Both the position numbers and the translations under genes were made by a program. Below are positions 23,386-41,257 of a DNA stretch of 64,000 bases, piece after piece. The DNA comes from Vespula vulgaris (lineage: Eukaryota; Arthropoda; Insecta; Hymenoptera; Vespidae): contig NC_066589.1 in NCBI RefSeq assembly GCF_905475345.1, positions 2,103,501 through 2,167,500 on the forward strand. Direction: 5' to 3'. The notes under the pieces were generated by a model that did not search any database, was not told where the DNA came from, and was given only the letters and a program-made list of their open reading frames with translations. Every line of letters starts with the position of its first letter. Within the stretch, counting starts at the first letter, position 1.

Positions 23386-26300
23386 AACTAATACTTGGCA
23401 TAGATCAAGTTGATGATTGAAAACCGATTGTTAGTATTGGTCCAAATTGTGAATGGCAATATAATTTTATTGTCTATTAATGTTTGAGATCCAGCGGCGA
23501 TCTTCATAGAATTTGGAAATATCACGGATAATTTTCCGAATATCAACAGAAAGTGATGATCGGATTTTCTTCACGATCGAGACATCTTCCAGAGAGGTTC
23601 CTCGCTGAGTGCAATCAACGAATCAAATTCAATTGGTTTTCAAAATTCCTAAAACATTTCTTTGATAACGCAATTTTAATACAAATTTAATAACATAGTA
23701 CTGATTTGATTGATGTTTGATGATTTTGATTTTTCATGATGATTGATTTCATTGAATGTTTCAAATATTTAAAAAAAAAAATGAAATTGATTCGTTGACT
23801 GGTCACTCGGTTTCATTAAGAAATATAAAATCGGCAAATCCTTCTTTCTTGCTTTACTATCATTGGTTTGAACGATGCGAACTGCTCCTAAAAAATTATT
23901 TCATCGTTATCGAGGTTTTATACTCATGAGAGTAGCTGAACCTTCTCGACAAACCTAACGTTCTGTGATAGCCTTTTCTCGCTTGTCTATCGATTCTCAG
24001 GTACCTCGCAATCCTTTCGGTTCTTTTTTCCTTTATCGCAATCAAATATGGAATCGATGAAATTATTTGACCCTTCAAAATAATCATCGACGATGATCTA
24101 TGAATCTTCGTTAAAAAATCCTTAGCGCTCTTACTATACCTCGGGTCAAATTTTGTCAATTAAAAAATTTTTTTTTTTCTAATCTTGCTGCTTTATCCTT
24201 TTTCACGCAAAACTTCAAACTTTCTGTCTTACGTGCAATCTCTCAACTTTTTTTTCGTTTTCTTTCTTCTATGTATATCTATTTTACTTCCTATAAGAGT
24301 TTTCACTTTTATTTCTTTCACTTTATCTTTCGTTGCCATCAACATATCAGTATTATCAAACTCAAGATTTGTTGCTTGATCTTGCCAACATGAATTTCAT
24401 TTCAATATACTACTTTCTACTATTTTCTATTTACATTTTCATTCTTTAATTTTCTCCTTTCTTTCAGTTTTATTTTTGTAGAATTTTCTTTAAAGATCTC
24501 TAAAACGCATTTCTTCTTTAAATCTATATATTAATTCTTTCATTGTACGAACTTTTATTTCTTACTACTGTACCTGAACTACCGTTTCAAAGATACGCTA
24601 TTTTTCTAATTACTTTTTAATTTTTCTCTTCACTAATTCTCTCATCACATCATTTCTTAATCTCGTTTCTTTACTATCTTACTTACTCTTTACTTTCTAC
24701 AAATTATTTTTTTTCGAATTATTTAATTCTCCTACTACATATATTATAAAAAAAGCTTTTATGGATTAGCTTATTTCCTCTGTTTCTCTGTTCTGTTTGT
24801 ATATTTCTTCCTCAACTTTTTTAAAATTTTCTTAAAATAATTTCTTTTGTATAGTTTGTGAAATAGTATCTCTATTTATAAATTATTAATTTTCTTATCT
24901 TTTCTTTTTCTATCTCCTTAATTAATTATAATTTCTAAATATCTTTTAAACTATTCTATATTCTTCTTTCATCTTCATTTTTTTTTTTTCATTATACCCA
25001 AAAGTTTGTAAATATTTCTATGACATCTTTGTGCCTGTCAACTCATTTTGTACAAAATTCTCTCTCTTCCTAAATCTACTTTTATTTCGTTCTATATCTC
25101 TTCTTTAATCCATTTCTATCATATTACTTGCGTTTTTTCTATTTCTATATTCTAATCTATTCTATTTGTATATCTCTAAATCGACATTTTCTCATTTCTT
25201 TTTTTTTCTTTCTTTTATATTCTATTTTTTTTCTCTATTTTTCTTTTCATTAATTCTTTTCTTATTTTTTTCACACATTCTGTACTTTTCTTTTATGTTT
25301 CTGTCTTTTCATCTTTTCTTTTTATGTTTCTGTCTTTTCATCTTCTCTTTTATGTTTCTGTCTTTCCATCTTCTTTTTTATGTTTCTGTCTTTCCATCTT
25401 CTTTTTTATGTTTCTGTCTTTCCATTTTCTCTTTTATGTTTCTGCCTTTTCATCTCTTTTTTTCTTGTTAATCTTTTCTAATCTATCTACAAGAGTGCAA
25501 CATCATTTCTAGTCTATTGCTATATCTATATTTCAATACTTTGTTTCTTTCTATTAAGCAATATAAAACTGAACACTGTGATCATTACTTCTTTTTCTTT
25601 AACGCTCAATTTCTTTTCCTTTCGTACAACAATTTTTACTTGTCTCTATTTTCATTTTTCTTTTCCTCTCTCTTTCTCTCTCATTTTACCTATCTTTCTT
25701 TTATATCTTTCTACTCTACTGAAATTTAACGATTGATAATTGTATGAAACTTAACTGTGTGTTTTATCACGCACATTTGTATATTCTATATTCTAATACT
25801 TCTTTAAAAATAAACCAAAAAAAAAGTAAAAATAAAAAGAAAAAAATGTAAAAATGAACATAGAAGAAAGTCGATCATCTTCGTCTTTTAATTGATAAAT
25901 CATTTACTATTACTGTATCCTTTCTCTTTCTAGTCTACTTTTCCCACCTATTAATACTCACTCTGTACAAAATCTAGAGAAAACATGGGTTTCCTATGCA
26001 CTGTGATTATGATATATGTTCTATCATTTATGCCACTTCGTTCTTTGTATCATCTTCCGTCATAGCTTACCTATTGTACTATAGCATATCATTGTCATTA
26101 TATATGTATCTGTCATCTCTCTTTGATTTTACGACAGCGAATCTGTATACAAAGATTATGCATAACTTATTCAATATCTGCGAAACAAATTTATTATAAA
26201 TATTTTTTTTCTTTTCTTAAATAAAATGTTCGGTCTTTTTCAATATTTCTTCACTTTTTCACTATCTATTACTTTCCTGTATTCACTTTCTACTGCGTCT

Positions 26301-27425
26301 CATTTTTTCGAAAAAACATCGCTTTTCTGTCTTTTTACTTCTTTTAAAACTTGTAAATATTCAATTTATAAACTCTGTAAAAGTTTTCGTCTTTCCCTTT
26401 CTCTTCGTCGCTTTATTTGTCTTTGCTATCACGACTGTTAAGTTGACGAGAAGATTGTCAAGTAAAAAAAAAAAAAAAAACAAATAATTAACATAAACAA
26501 ATCTGAATTTGTAAGTGTAAAGTTAAAAAGTGATTTTTTCGAATTTAAATTTTAATGCCTATGCCTGGCTGTGAATCATACGCCCTTTCCTTTCTTTCCT
26601 AACATGTTTTATAAATTTTAAATCTCGATGAATACGAACAAAAATCTTATCAAATATTATTTCTTCTTGTATAAACTATATTTTATTCTTTCTGCAGAAA
26701 ACAATAGAAACATGAAAAAACAAATATTTCGAATGTTCATTTCAACAACATTCCTTTCTTCAGAAATACTCATGCTGTTGCATAAATTTTTCCATGCCAT
26801 TTGGCAGAAAGAGAATAAAATAAAAAACTTTTTCATTATCTTATAATTAATTTAATTATTTATCTTTTGGGCACCTATCCTTAATGAAAAGAAAAAATAT
26901 TTTTTATTTAAAAAGATAGTTATCAAGTACCTAGAAATAATAAATATATATTATTAATAACATTTGGAGAGTATTTATACATTTATTATAATCACTTACA
27001 TTACAAATAATCGCTGAAAATAGGCAATACAATATACTTGATAATACATGTAATATAAAATTTTAATCATTTATCTAGCATAGCAGTTGAGACAAATTTC
27101 TTATTGATAGATGAGCTTTTGTACGGTATATTATCCGTGAGAGTATGAAATATTGCATATTTTTAGACACAATGATTAATATTTACAAGAATGATCTTTT
27201 TTTTTAAATGTTGAAAGCCTAAGTTCTTACTATTCTTACTATAAATATGTGATCTTCTCAATACTAAAACAATTGATCTTTATCTTGAATAATGTTGAAT
27301 ATTTCCTTTATATATTCCTTTAAAATGTATGAAATTTAGAATTCTCTTCTATACAATAATTGTATAAAAATTGTAGAACTATTTAGTTTTCTACGATAAC
27401 AAAATTATGTTAAAATGTCTCAGTT
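23386..27425. other. Non-coding stretch, strongly T/C-rich from 24.2 to 26.5 kb
   Basis: From about 24180 to 26450 the + strand is nearly all T and C with scattered A, producing many long but meaningless open frames. A 28-30 bp minisatellite (ttttatgtttctgtcttt-ccatcttc) is repeated six times at about 25292-25458. The last ~400 bases before 27426 should be the AdSL 3' untranslated region. Confidence 0.5.
25292..25458. repeat. 28-30 bp minisatellite, six copies
   Basis: Units start near 25292, 25321, 25351, 25378, 25406 and 25433 and differ by a few T/C changes. The repetitive peptide FYVSVFPSS-like seen in one frame follows from the repeat. Confidence 0.75.
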
Positions 27426-29171
27426 TTAAATGTTAAGTTCAACCGGACCGCTCATGTATTTGTATTTTTCGAGAACAGGTTGAACTTCCTCCTTAATAAA
27501 CTCGAGAACCTGCTCGGGAGCTCTACCAACGAAGGTTGAAGGATTTAACAAATCATCGAGTTGACCAATTATTGGTTCAAAGTATGGATCCCTTTTAATT
27601 CTATCAATTAAATCATTGTCGAGACCATGTTGCTTCACCTGAGCTCCAGCTTCTTGCGATAGCACTCGAATTTTTTCGTGGCATACCTATATAAAACAGA
27701 TTTATAAATAATCTTAAAAAAGAAATAGTGCATTAGAGACGTAGAATAAAATCTTACTTGTCTATCGCCACCAGTTTTCACCATAGCCATTATAATATTT
27801 TCTGAACACATGAAAGGTAATTCCTGAGCAACGTGCTTTGCAATGACCTTGGGATATACCACTAAACCTTCCGTGATGTTTTGTAACGTCATAAGAATGA
27901 CATCCGCTGAAAGGAAAGCTTCAGAAAGAGTTATTCTACGTATGGCTGAATCGTCCAATGTTCTTTCCATCCATTGAGTAGCTGCGGTTTGAAGTGCGTT
28001 ACTGCACAGCGTTATCAAATGACGTGCAATACTGCAACATCTTTCAGAACGCATCGGATTCCTCTTATATGGCATAGCACTGGATCCTATCTGAGTCGTC
28101 TCGAATGGTTCTTCCAATTCTTTCATGTTCGCTAACAGCCTGATGTCGGTACAAATCTATTAAACAAATTTTTTTGATCTTCAAAACAAAATCTTTCAGA
28201 TTGAAAGAATCTTTTTACCTTGTGAACAGTAGCTCCTAATGAACTTAAAACGATCAAACATTCCACATCTACTTTTCTACTATACGTCTGTCCTGTAACA
28301 GCATAATGTTTCTCGAATCCAGCCATCTTTGTTACTAGAGCATCTAATTGCTTTACTTTTTCAGAATCTCCTAAATATTCACATAATATCATTAGTGTTA
28401 TAACTAAATGAATTAAACGAAATATACTTAATAAGATAAGAAAAATTTATTTACTTTTTGTTACGTCTGTCAAAATAATTTTTAATTATTCTATCTTTAA
28501 TTCTCAGATCTTTAACAATTTTTGTATTCAAAATCATTTATCTAAAATTTTACTAACCATCGAACAATTGGAGAAATGATGCTTGAGTTCCTGTCGTACC
28601 CTTTACACCACGGAACTTTAGATCATTTTTCGCACGTAAAAGAGCTCTTTCGTCCATCAGTAGATCGTGGAGCCAAAGAGAAGCCCTTTTACCAACTGTA
28701 GTTAGCTGAGCTGGTTGTAAATGGGTAAATCCTAACGTTGGAACATAAGCATATTCCGTAGCAAATTTGGAAAGATTTTGTATGACCTTCGCCAGTTTTG
28801 GCAAAAGAATTTGAAATCCTTCATGAAGCACCAGTAGATCCTTAAAAAATAAGAATTAAATTTTGTTAACACTAAATCGATCGAACCATATGATAAAGTA
28901 TTTATTTTTTGGAAAGCACTTTTCATAGGGATGTTTATATATTAGAAAAAATGGAATAAGTCATTACGGTATTATCACCGACGTAGCAACTAGTAGCACC
29001 CAAATGAATGATAGGTGCTGCTTTAGGACATTGATTCCCAAAAACGTGAACATGAGCCATCACGTCATGTCTAGTAGCCTTCTCTTCTTTGGCAGCTGCT
29101 TCGAAATCGATATTATCGATGTGTGTCTCCATTTCGTTGATTTGCTCTTGAGTAATAGCCAGTCCTAGTTT
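27426..29171 (-). CDS. AdSL: Adenylosuccinate lyase, exons 2-6
   Basis: Purine synthesis enzyme: it cleaves SAICAR to AICAR and adenylosuccinate to AMP, releasing fumarate, as a cytosolic homotetramer. Exons in transcript order: 29171-28968, 28840-28558, 28370-28219, 28156-27758 and 27686-27426 (stop). All junctions are GT-AG and in phase. With exon 1 at 52307-52447 the protein is 479 residues, close to human ADSL (484). Landmarks (numbered with exon 1): RHDVMAHVH at 81-89, catalytic His in TLGFTH at 155, the fumarate-lyase signature loop GSSAMPYKRNP starting at 284 with the catalytic Ser at 285/286, and C-terminal 'GRAPEQV'. Nothing is missing. The unusual point is the ~23 kb first intron full of other genes. 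Confidence 0.95.
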
Positions 29172-29529
29172 CTAAAACAATAAAAATCTATATGAATTAT
29201 CTATTCGATCGATTATCAGAAATTTATAAATCCAATATTGTGATTAAAAGGCATCCTCACTAAAACCTTTGTAAATTCATTGTTTTTGAAAAAATAACAA
29301 CTTTCGTGTTACTTATGTTGTAACAAATTTACGGAATATAAAATGTAAATTCTTGTAAATACATTGGATGGTGAATTTCTTCAAAACAATGAAATATGTA
29401 GTATCGAAATATTCGTTCTCTCTCTTAAAAAGGATGTGATGAGTCTTAGTGAACGATCTATGATTCATTATTCGTAGTAAAGTTAGGCAATAGTACAGAG
29501 TTTTGACGCCACTACATTGGATTAAAAAA

Positions 29530-29625
29530 AAAATCATAGATAAAACGCGTAAAAGATAAGACGAGACGAATGAGCAAGTTCTCGTTCTTTATCTCGTAGG
29601 ATATTATCTGATTAGATAAAGAGGG
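29530..29625 (+). promoter_or_regulatory. Cluster of GATA-type sites upstream of Snakeskin
   Basis: Five GATAA/TTATC motifs within about 85 bases (gataa at 29539, gataag at 29555, ttatc at 29589 and 29604, gataa at 29615), ending about 100 bases before the Ssk ATG. GATA factors drive midgut genes in insects, so this fits a gut junction gene. Function is inferred. Confidence 0.4.
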
Positions 29626-29721
29626 CTTGGTTTTCTGGATCAAAATCGTTTACCAGAGTGTTGTCTCTACTTCGTTCATTCTTCCTCATTGCGAAGGTGT
29701 TTCTAACAAACTGGCATCAAA

Positions 29722-31092
29722 ATGGTGTCTATTGAAACAATAGCATCTATTACGATAAAAATTCTTAAATTGGTGAGGATACAACGATCGTTTATAACGG
29801 ATAAAAGAAATTTTTACCGAAATAGCTGTGATCTGTCAAATGAAATGAATGATTTAAATGGATTATCCTATCGTCGATCCTATTGATCTTTTCTCAGTGT
29901 GTGCAAGTGTTTCGTTTTTATGTGTTAAATTTAAAAATAATGGGTTTTAATGAAATAATTGACGGTGACGTTTTATAACAAATATGATTTATAATTAAAG
30001 AAAAAAAAATGAACGGAGAAATTCCATTTCTAATTGTCTGAATAAGTTTAGTAACATAAATAATTTGTTTTTGCCAAATTTTATTTGAAAACTACATTTA
30101 CAAGTCTCTTTTATTTTTATGATCCGACATATGATTCAATCATTAAAGTATTTTTATGATGGGAGGATATTATAAATATAGTTATTAAGAAAAATTTTAC
30201 GCGATCTCGTGATTCATTTCATTTCTTATCGACTCGCTATCGATAAGAAATGTTGTTTGTAAAGTGATACGCTTTCATTTGTGATACACAAAAGTGTGAA
30301 ACGAGCATGTTAAATTTCACCATAACATTTTCTTTAATATTAGCTATGAAAAGGGAAATAGCAAATGAAGAAGGAAAAAAGGAATAAGATGTTAATCATT
30401 TTAAATATCTCTTATTTCTTTTTCAGGTGATAAATCTTATTATTTTAATTTTATATCGAACGGGATATGCCGGCGAATTTTTGGGAATCGGTGGGCAATG
30501 GAATCTCAACGAAGACAAAAATCCTGATGTTGAGATCGTTGGGTCAGGTGTTTTCGTAGGATTCTTTCTATATACTGCTGTCGTTTTAATTACTTTTTGT
30601 TTTGGCACGACCAATCACAAAAAAAGTCTCGTCGTAAGTTCGACGTTTGGTGATTATTCATTAAACGGGTTTCGAAGAAAGATAATATACAATTTCTCGT
30701 CATTCTTTTCCCTTTTTCAGGATATTATTATGAACTTTCTAGGCCTCTGTATGTTCTTAGCTGTTGGTGGCACAGCTCTACATTACTGGCATGGATATCA
30801 GCCAGAGCATAAATTTGAATATTTAGTACCGGAAAAAGAGGTATTATTGTTAGGATGTATAATATTATATATTTTATCAAATTATAATATTTATTTATTT
30901 ATTATTTATTAATATATATATTAATATATATTATTATTATTTATTATTTATAATATGTTTATTTATTTATTAATATGTATTATTTTAAAGGTCGGATTGG
31001 CTCTTGGTTCGCTATGTATTTTAGAAGGAGTGTTATATCTTTTGGATTTATTATTAAGTGTCCGGCATTTGACAAAAGAAGAATACGATTAA
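29722..31092 (+). CDS. Ssk: Snakeskin, smooth septate junction four-TM protein
   Basis: In Drosophila, Ssk with Mesh and Tsp2A builds smooth septate junctions in the gut and Malpighian tubules. Exons 29722-29772, 30427-30633, 30721-30840 and 30991-31092 (stop taa) join in phase 0 throughout and give 159 residues, near the Drosophila length of about 162. Hallmarks: start MVSIETIASI, 'LYRTGY.GEFLG.GG.WNLNE.KNPD' in the first outer loop, 'SGVFVGFF' in TM2, 'CFGTT.HK' after it, 'GGTALHYWHGY.PEHKF' after TM3, and 'VGLALGSLC' with 'LLDLLLSV' in TM4. It lies on the opposite strand within AdSL intron 1 and is the first of eight related genes there. Strong GATA sites lie upstream and in intron 1. Confidence 0.93.
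30220..30252. promoter_or_regulatory. Perfect 13-bp inverted repeat with opposed GATA sites
   Basis: Arms 30220-30232 (catttcttatcga) and 30240-30252 (tcgataagaaatg) are exact reverse complements around a 7-base spacer, in intron 1 of Ssk. Each arm holds CGATAAG, so it may be a GATA-factor enhancer site. It could also be a cruciform or chance palindrome. Confidence 0.45.
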
Positions 31093-31465
31093 TGCGTTTC
31101 ATTAAATATTAAGCGGATGTTTTGTATTTAAAGTTAATCCATTCCATAGATACATTAAAGACGATTAATCATGCTTTCATAAAATGATTTCATTCATCAT
31201 CGTACTAACTCGAGTCATTCACATCGAAATAAATGTTTTATTACAAAATAATTGTTATTAAGACGCACTGTGTACGAAGAAATTATCGATATTTTGTGTT
31301 AATTTGCATGTGCTTTGTTAATTATTATAATTTTTAAATAATTATTTGCTACAAAATTGTTTTCCGCAGTCTCTAATGTTAATAATTGAAATGCATCCTT
31401 TTGTAATAATAAAATAACTATTACTAAATTAAAAATTACTAATATATGAAATTATTACTAATATA

Positions 31466-31468
<3 letters not shown>

Positions 31469-31524
<56 letters not shown>
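31469..31524. repeat. (gt)n(at)n microsatellite
   Basis: A short GT run passes into a longer AT run between Ssk and the next gene. Confidence 0.9.
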
Positions 31525-31527
<3 letters not shown>

Positions 31528-31661
31528 CTATATCGATAAACAGTAGCACTATTGATATCGATATCTTTACTACAAAAAGAAATTAACATCATAAAAAATA
31601 GATTTACGATCTTTCGAGTTTTCAGAGAAGATAAAAATAATTTATTTGATCAAAAGAAAAA

Positions 31662-32452
31662 ATGGGTCGTTCTTGTAGGGAATTATGGAAGGACTATCAC
31701 TTTGTTTTAAAAATAGTTACTTTTGTGAGTATGAAATAACCTTTAATTAATACCTTTTCTTTAATTCTTTAATAATAATTACTTTATATTTGCTTAGATT
31801 ATCCTATTGGTCATACATTTCTTTCTTTCCGATGTTTATGCAGCATGTTATCAATTTTATGTATTCGCAATTGGTTATTTCTATACAGCATTTATAAATA
31901 TGATTATATTATTATATGCTTACGTGTGGTTCACTAATACCTTCATTTGGGTAATACTAATGAAATTTTAATTTATTATTAAGTTATGTAACATTAATTA
32001 ATCAGATATGGTATATTGTAGGAATGCTGTATGATTATAGCCACGGCACTGATGCTATTGATAAGCGCATTTGTATTGATGTATGATTATTACGAGGAAG
32101 ATGGAGTCAGTGAACTTGATAGACGTACTCGTAAGTAAATGTATAGATTATTTAATAATTTTTTTATGTATGTTTGAAAATTAACTAATTAATTTTCATT
32201 ATCATGCTATAGGGTCCGAAGCCAAATCTTTTGCCATATGTGTTGGACTAACAATTTGTAATTAATTCGTATTAAATTATATCTTTAAATTATTAATTAT
32301 TTTTTTATTATAAATAGAAATTATTTTAACTTTATTATTTTTTCCCAATAGTGGCTATAGTGATTCTCATAATCGATGTAATATTATTGATAATAAAAGG
32401 TGGTAAAGGAGGTCGTGGTGCAACGCGTGGCAGAGGTGAAACTACCGAATAA
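31662..32452 (+). CDS. Ssk-like tetraspan protein A (156 aa)
   Basis: Exons 31662-31724, 31798-31950, 32022-32130, 32213-32257 and 32352-32452 all join in phase with GT-AG sites. The protein has four predicted membrane helices: residues about 14-32 (FVLKIVTF-IILLVIHFF), 38-60, 73-93 and 116-140 (ending LIIDVILLIIK). A glycine/arginine-rich tail (KGGKGGRGATRGRGETTE) follows. The phase-0 introns after 'KIVTF' at the start of TM1 and before 'ECCMII' of TM3 are at the same places as in Ssk and the neighbouring genes, which supports common descent. TM4 has the family Asp. A role in septate junctions or another apical membrane structure is an inference; I cannot name an orthologue. Confidence 0.75.
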
Positions 32453-32659
32453 ATATATTTTTTATATAACCAATTTACACGATTATAAAATATAGATGAA
32501 TGATTAATAAAAATTTGAATATATTTAATGATCATCGTACTTTATTTCAAAATCGTATATTGAATGACTGCATTTATTTATCGATTAATAGACATTTAAT
32601 ATCTAATCAATTAATGTTTTACGTGATGAACTTCACAGTGATTAGAATTCATATGATAA

Positions 32660-33352
32660 ATGAATGAGTTTATAAAACGTCTTTTAAAAGATTATAGTCT
32701 TTTATTTAAGATAATTCAATTGGTACGTAGATCGCTTAATAGAATTTTCTTTTAGAGGCAATAGACTAAAAACTAAGATTTAGGTTTTAGTATGCGTTTG
32801 TATGAATATCTTATCGGAATGTGAAGAACACTCGATATCAATATGGTTATGGATTGTCTATTCAATAAATTCCGTAACTTACGCTATTATCTTACTTGTT
32901 TTGAGTTTGGCACAGATTTTTCAAAAGAAAAAAAACATCATGGTATTATGAAATGTTTATATTTTATTTGTTACTTTTAATAATAATATAGACATTTTTA
33001 TAATTTTCTTTTATAGGAATTCACCTATTTTCTGATCGGTATTATTTTATATTGGATAGCAGGTATCTCAGGTATCATTAGACATTATACGATAATACAG
33101 ATTAACAATAAAAATCAATGTAATGAGAAAACAATTGGAATCATTTTAATAAGTACGTATAGACTATAAATTTAGTTGTCTATTACAATGTCTACGAATA
33201 GAAAAAGATAACAGAATAATTTTGCCACATAATTGATAGTATCCTCCTTCCTAATGATGTTTGATGTTTGTATGAAAATTTGGATGGAAAAAAGACAAGT
33301 GTATCTGATTGCAGAATTGCGACCACAAGAAATAGAATTGCCAGAGCATTGA
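32660..33352 (+). CDS. Ssk-like tetraspan protein B (156 aa)
   Basis: Exons 32660-32722 (21 codons, MNEFIKRLLKD...KIIQL), 32784-32942, 33017-33152 and 33240-33352 (tga). All phases agree, and the two phase-0 introns at TM1 start and before TM3 (IM|EFTYFLIG) match the rest of the cluster. Helices: TM1 around the first junction (KIIQL-VLVCVCM), TM2 'SVTYAIILLVLSLAQIF', TM3 'FLIGIILYWIAGISGII', and TM4 split by the last intron (IGIILI-ISSFLMMFDVCMKI) with the family Asp. The tail is short and polar. It is convergent with the next gene, with stops 128 bases apart. Function unknown. The first exon was found by frame and position only. Confidence 0.65.
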
Positions 33353-33479
33353 TAAGAATGATTCAACGAAAGATGTAACTAAAACTTTAAATAAAAAACT
33401 TGAAACATTTTTTACATTGTTCAAACTTACTTCTACATTGTACCTTCAAATAATATCAAATCTTTTCATGAAACTTGAT

Positions 33480-34088
33480 TTATGAAGTTTTAGTTACAAT
33501 TACGAACACTAAATCAGCGATCAGAAGAATGGCTGAAAAAGGATGTATATAATTCAAGAATCTTTTTCAAATTCATATAAAAACGAATTATTAAACCGAT
33601 GAAACTTTTTTTCAATCATAAATACCTAAAATTATCGGCAAAATACAATGCACCGTTAAGTCTATGAAGATAGTAACTATCATCAATATAATATAAATTC
33701 CAATCGCGAATATCTCCTTGAAATAAAATTATAAAAATATTGAACTTCATTTTTAAGAATCTTGTTAAATAAAACAGTTTTCTCAATTATATTTGTAACC
33801 TACCACCCATGGATCAGGATCTTCCCAAATGTAAGAGAGTATGTAAGAAAGTGAAACGAAGAACCAACCATGTAAAATCAACAATTGAACTGTATCGAGG
33901 TTGCGATGATAATAGATAATTCCTAACAGGCAGAGTACCTGAATAATGCGATGAGGAGATAACCTTGTTATTATACATTATACACTTGTTATTTCTTACG
34001 TATTTCTTATGTACATATGTATACTAACCAATTCTAGCACTCTAAAAATATAATTAACATTGGTGAAAAGAGTACGAAATGACTTCAT
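33480..34088 (-). CDS. Ssk-like tetraspan protein C (112 aa)
   Basis: The only minus-strand member of the cluster. Exons in transcript order: 34088-34029 (MKSFRTLFTNVNYIFRVLEL), 33938-33804, 33716-33626 and 33532-33480. Phase 0 after the TM1-start motif 'RVLEL' and before TM3 ('WV|EIFAIG'), as in the neighbours. TM2 is 'HGWFFVSLSYILSYIW', TM3 'AIGIYIILMIVTIFI' and TM4 'AILLIADLVFVIVTK' with the family Asp. It is shorter than the others because the outer loops are reduced. It is transcribed in the same direction as AdSL, inside its first intron. Confidence 0.7.
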
Positions 34089-34289
34089 CCTCTCAATTAA
34101 AATTCGCAGTATTTATTAAATGTATGTTTTAGTCAATTAATATATTTCGATTGATTTTATTGATTGATATAAGAATATATAAAATATCGAATCAATTGAA
34201 TCACTGCTCTGAATTTTGCATACTTCAGCTTAATAAATATCGTCATCATCTTTCTGCAATTATAATTACATTAATTTTTTTACGAAAGC

Positions 34290-35181
34290 ATGGGAAATAT
34301 TCCGGTTCCATTTAGCGACATTCCCATTAATACTAGACCACACATAATCGAGAAAAGGTTGTTTGTGTTTAAAATGTTTTCTTTGGTATGTTTCAACTAG
34401 TTACACTAGTTATATTAAGTTGATTAAAAATTAAAGTCAGTATTTTTTACTAATAAAAACTACTGAATACAATTTCATATATTCACATAAAAAATATTAC
34501 AAATTGCGCCATTATTTATTGGTCCATCTATTATATCTTCGAGTTTAAAAATACTTTATATTAAAAAAGAAATGAAATATATCTTTAGTCGGTCTGCATT
34601 GTTGGTACTGCGGCTTATATACGTCCCGTTGATCGATACTTTGCCGCAGAATATTTTGGAATCGTCGTGCCTGCCTTATTAACAGGTTATATTATCATAA
34701 ATTCGTCAGAGATTTTAGCTATGTATATTGAGGAATCCCACGTTTTTCTTGTAAGTTATTTTAAAGAAAAAAAAAAAAAATCAATTTTTGATAAAATTCA
34801 TTTGAAATTCTATCAGGAAGTGTGCTTTGCTGCAATCGGTTCTTTCGGATGCATACTCTGTTGCTTCTACCAATTTCCCAGAGAGACAGACTGGTCCATG
34901 TTCTTCACTAATACCGACAAAAATTTCGGGTAATTTTGCGAATTTTTCAATCTTACAAACGGTGTTAATTCTTCAATCTTACAAATTCGAATTAATTGGA
35001 ACATCGATTACCTAATGTTATGTAATTATAATGATTTAAACATTTCACTTTTCATAGACAAGAAAACAGTACACGGAAACTTGTCGTGTTTTCGGCTTGT
35101 CTGATTAATTCGATTGCACTCTTGCTCGTTGTGATCGTTCGTGGAATAGAAGAATATCTGTCAAGAACATCGACGAATTAA
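34290..35181 (+). CDS. Ssk-like tetraspan protein D (164 aa)
   Basis: Exons 34290-34385, 34589-34750, 34817-34929 and 35058-35181 (taa), all in phase. The first exon encodes a 32-residue cytoplasmic start ending 'VFKMFSL' before TM1 (SVCIVGTAAYI). TM2 is 'GIVVPALLTGYIIINSSEIL' and TM3 begins right after the phase-0 junction (FL|EVCFAAIGSFGCILCC). TM4 is 'LVVFSACLINSIALLLVVIV', and it alone lacks the acidic residue found in TM4 of the other members. Between TM3 and TM4 lies 'YQFPRETDWSMFF'. Function not known. Confidence 0.72.
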
Positions 35182-41098
<5,917 letters not shown>

Positions 41099-41203
41099 AT
41101 GGCCGACGAAAATCAGCGGACAACTCAAGTTCCCAAGGAGAACAGAATCTCAAAACATATTCCCATCTTTTTCAAAGTGATCGAAATTGTGAGTATATAC
41201 TTG

Positions 41204-41257
<54 letters not shown>

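Noticed and set aside
25166..25471. Phe/Ser-rich frames with a repeating peptide
   Set aside because: They come from the T/C-rich tract and its minisatellite; no start context or splice sites.
33172..33366. Minus-strand hydrophobic frame resembling a TM4 exon
   Set aside because: The + strand exon 33240-33352 of tetraspan B covers it with matching phase and the family Asp motif, so the minus frame is a shadow.
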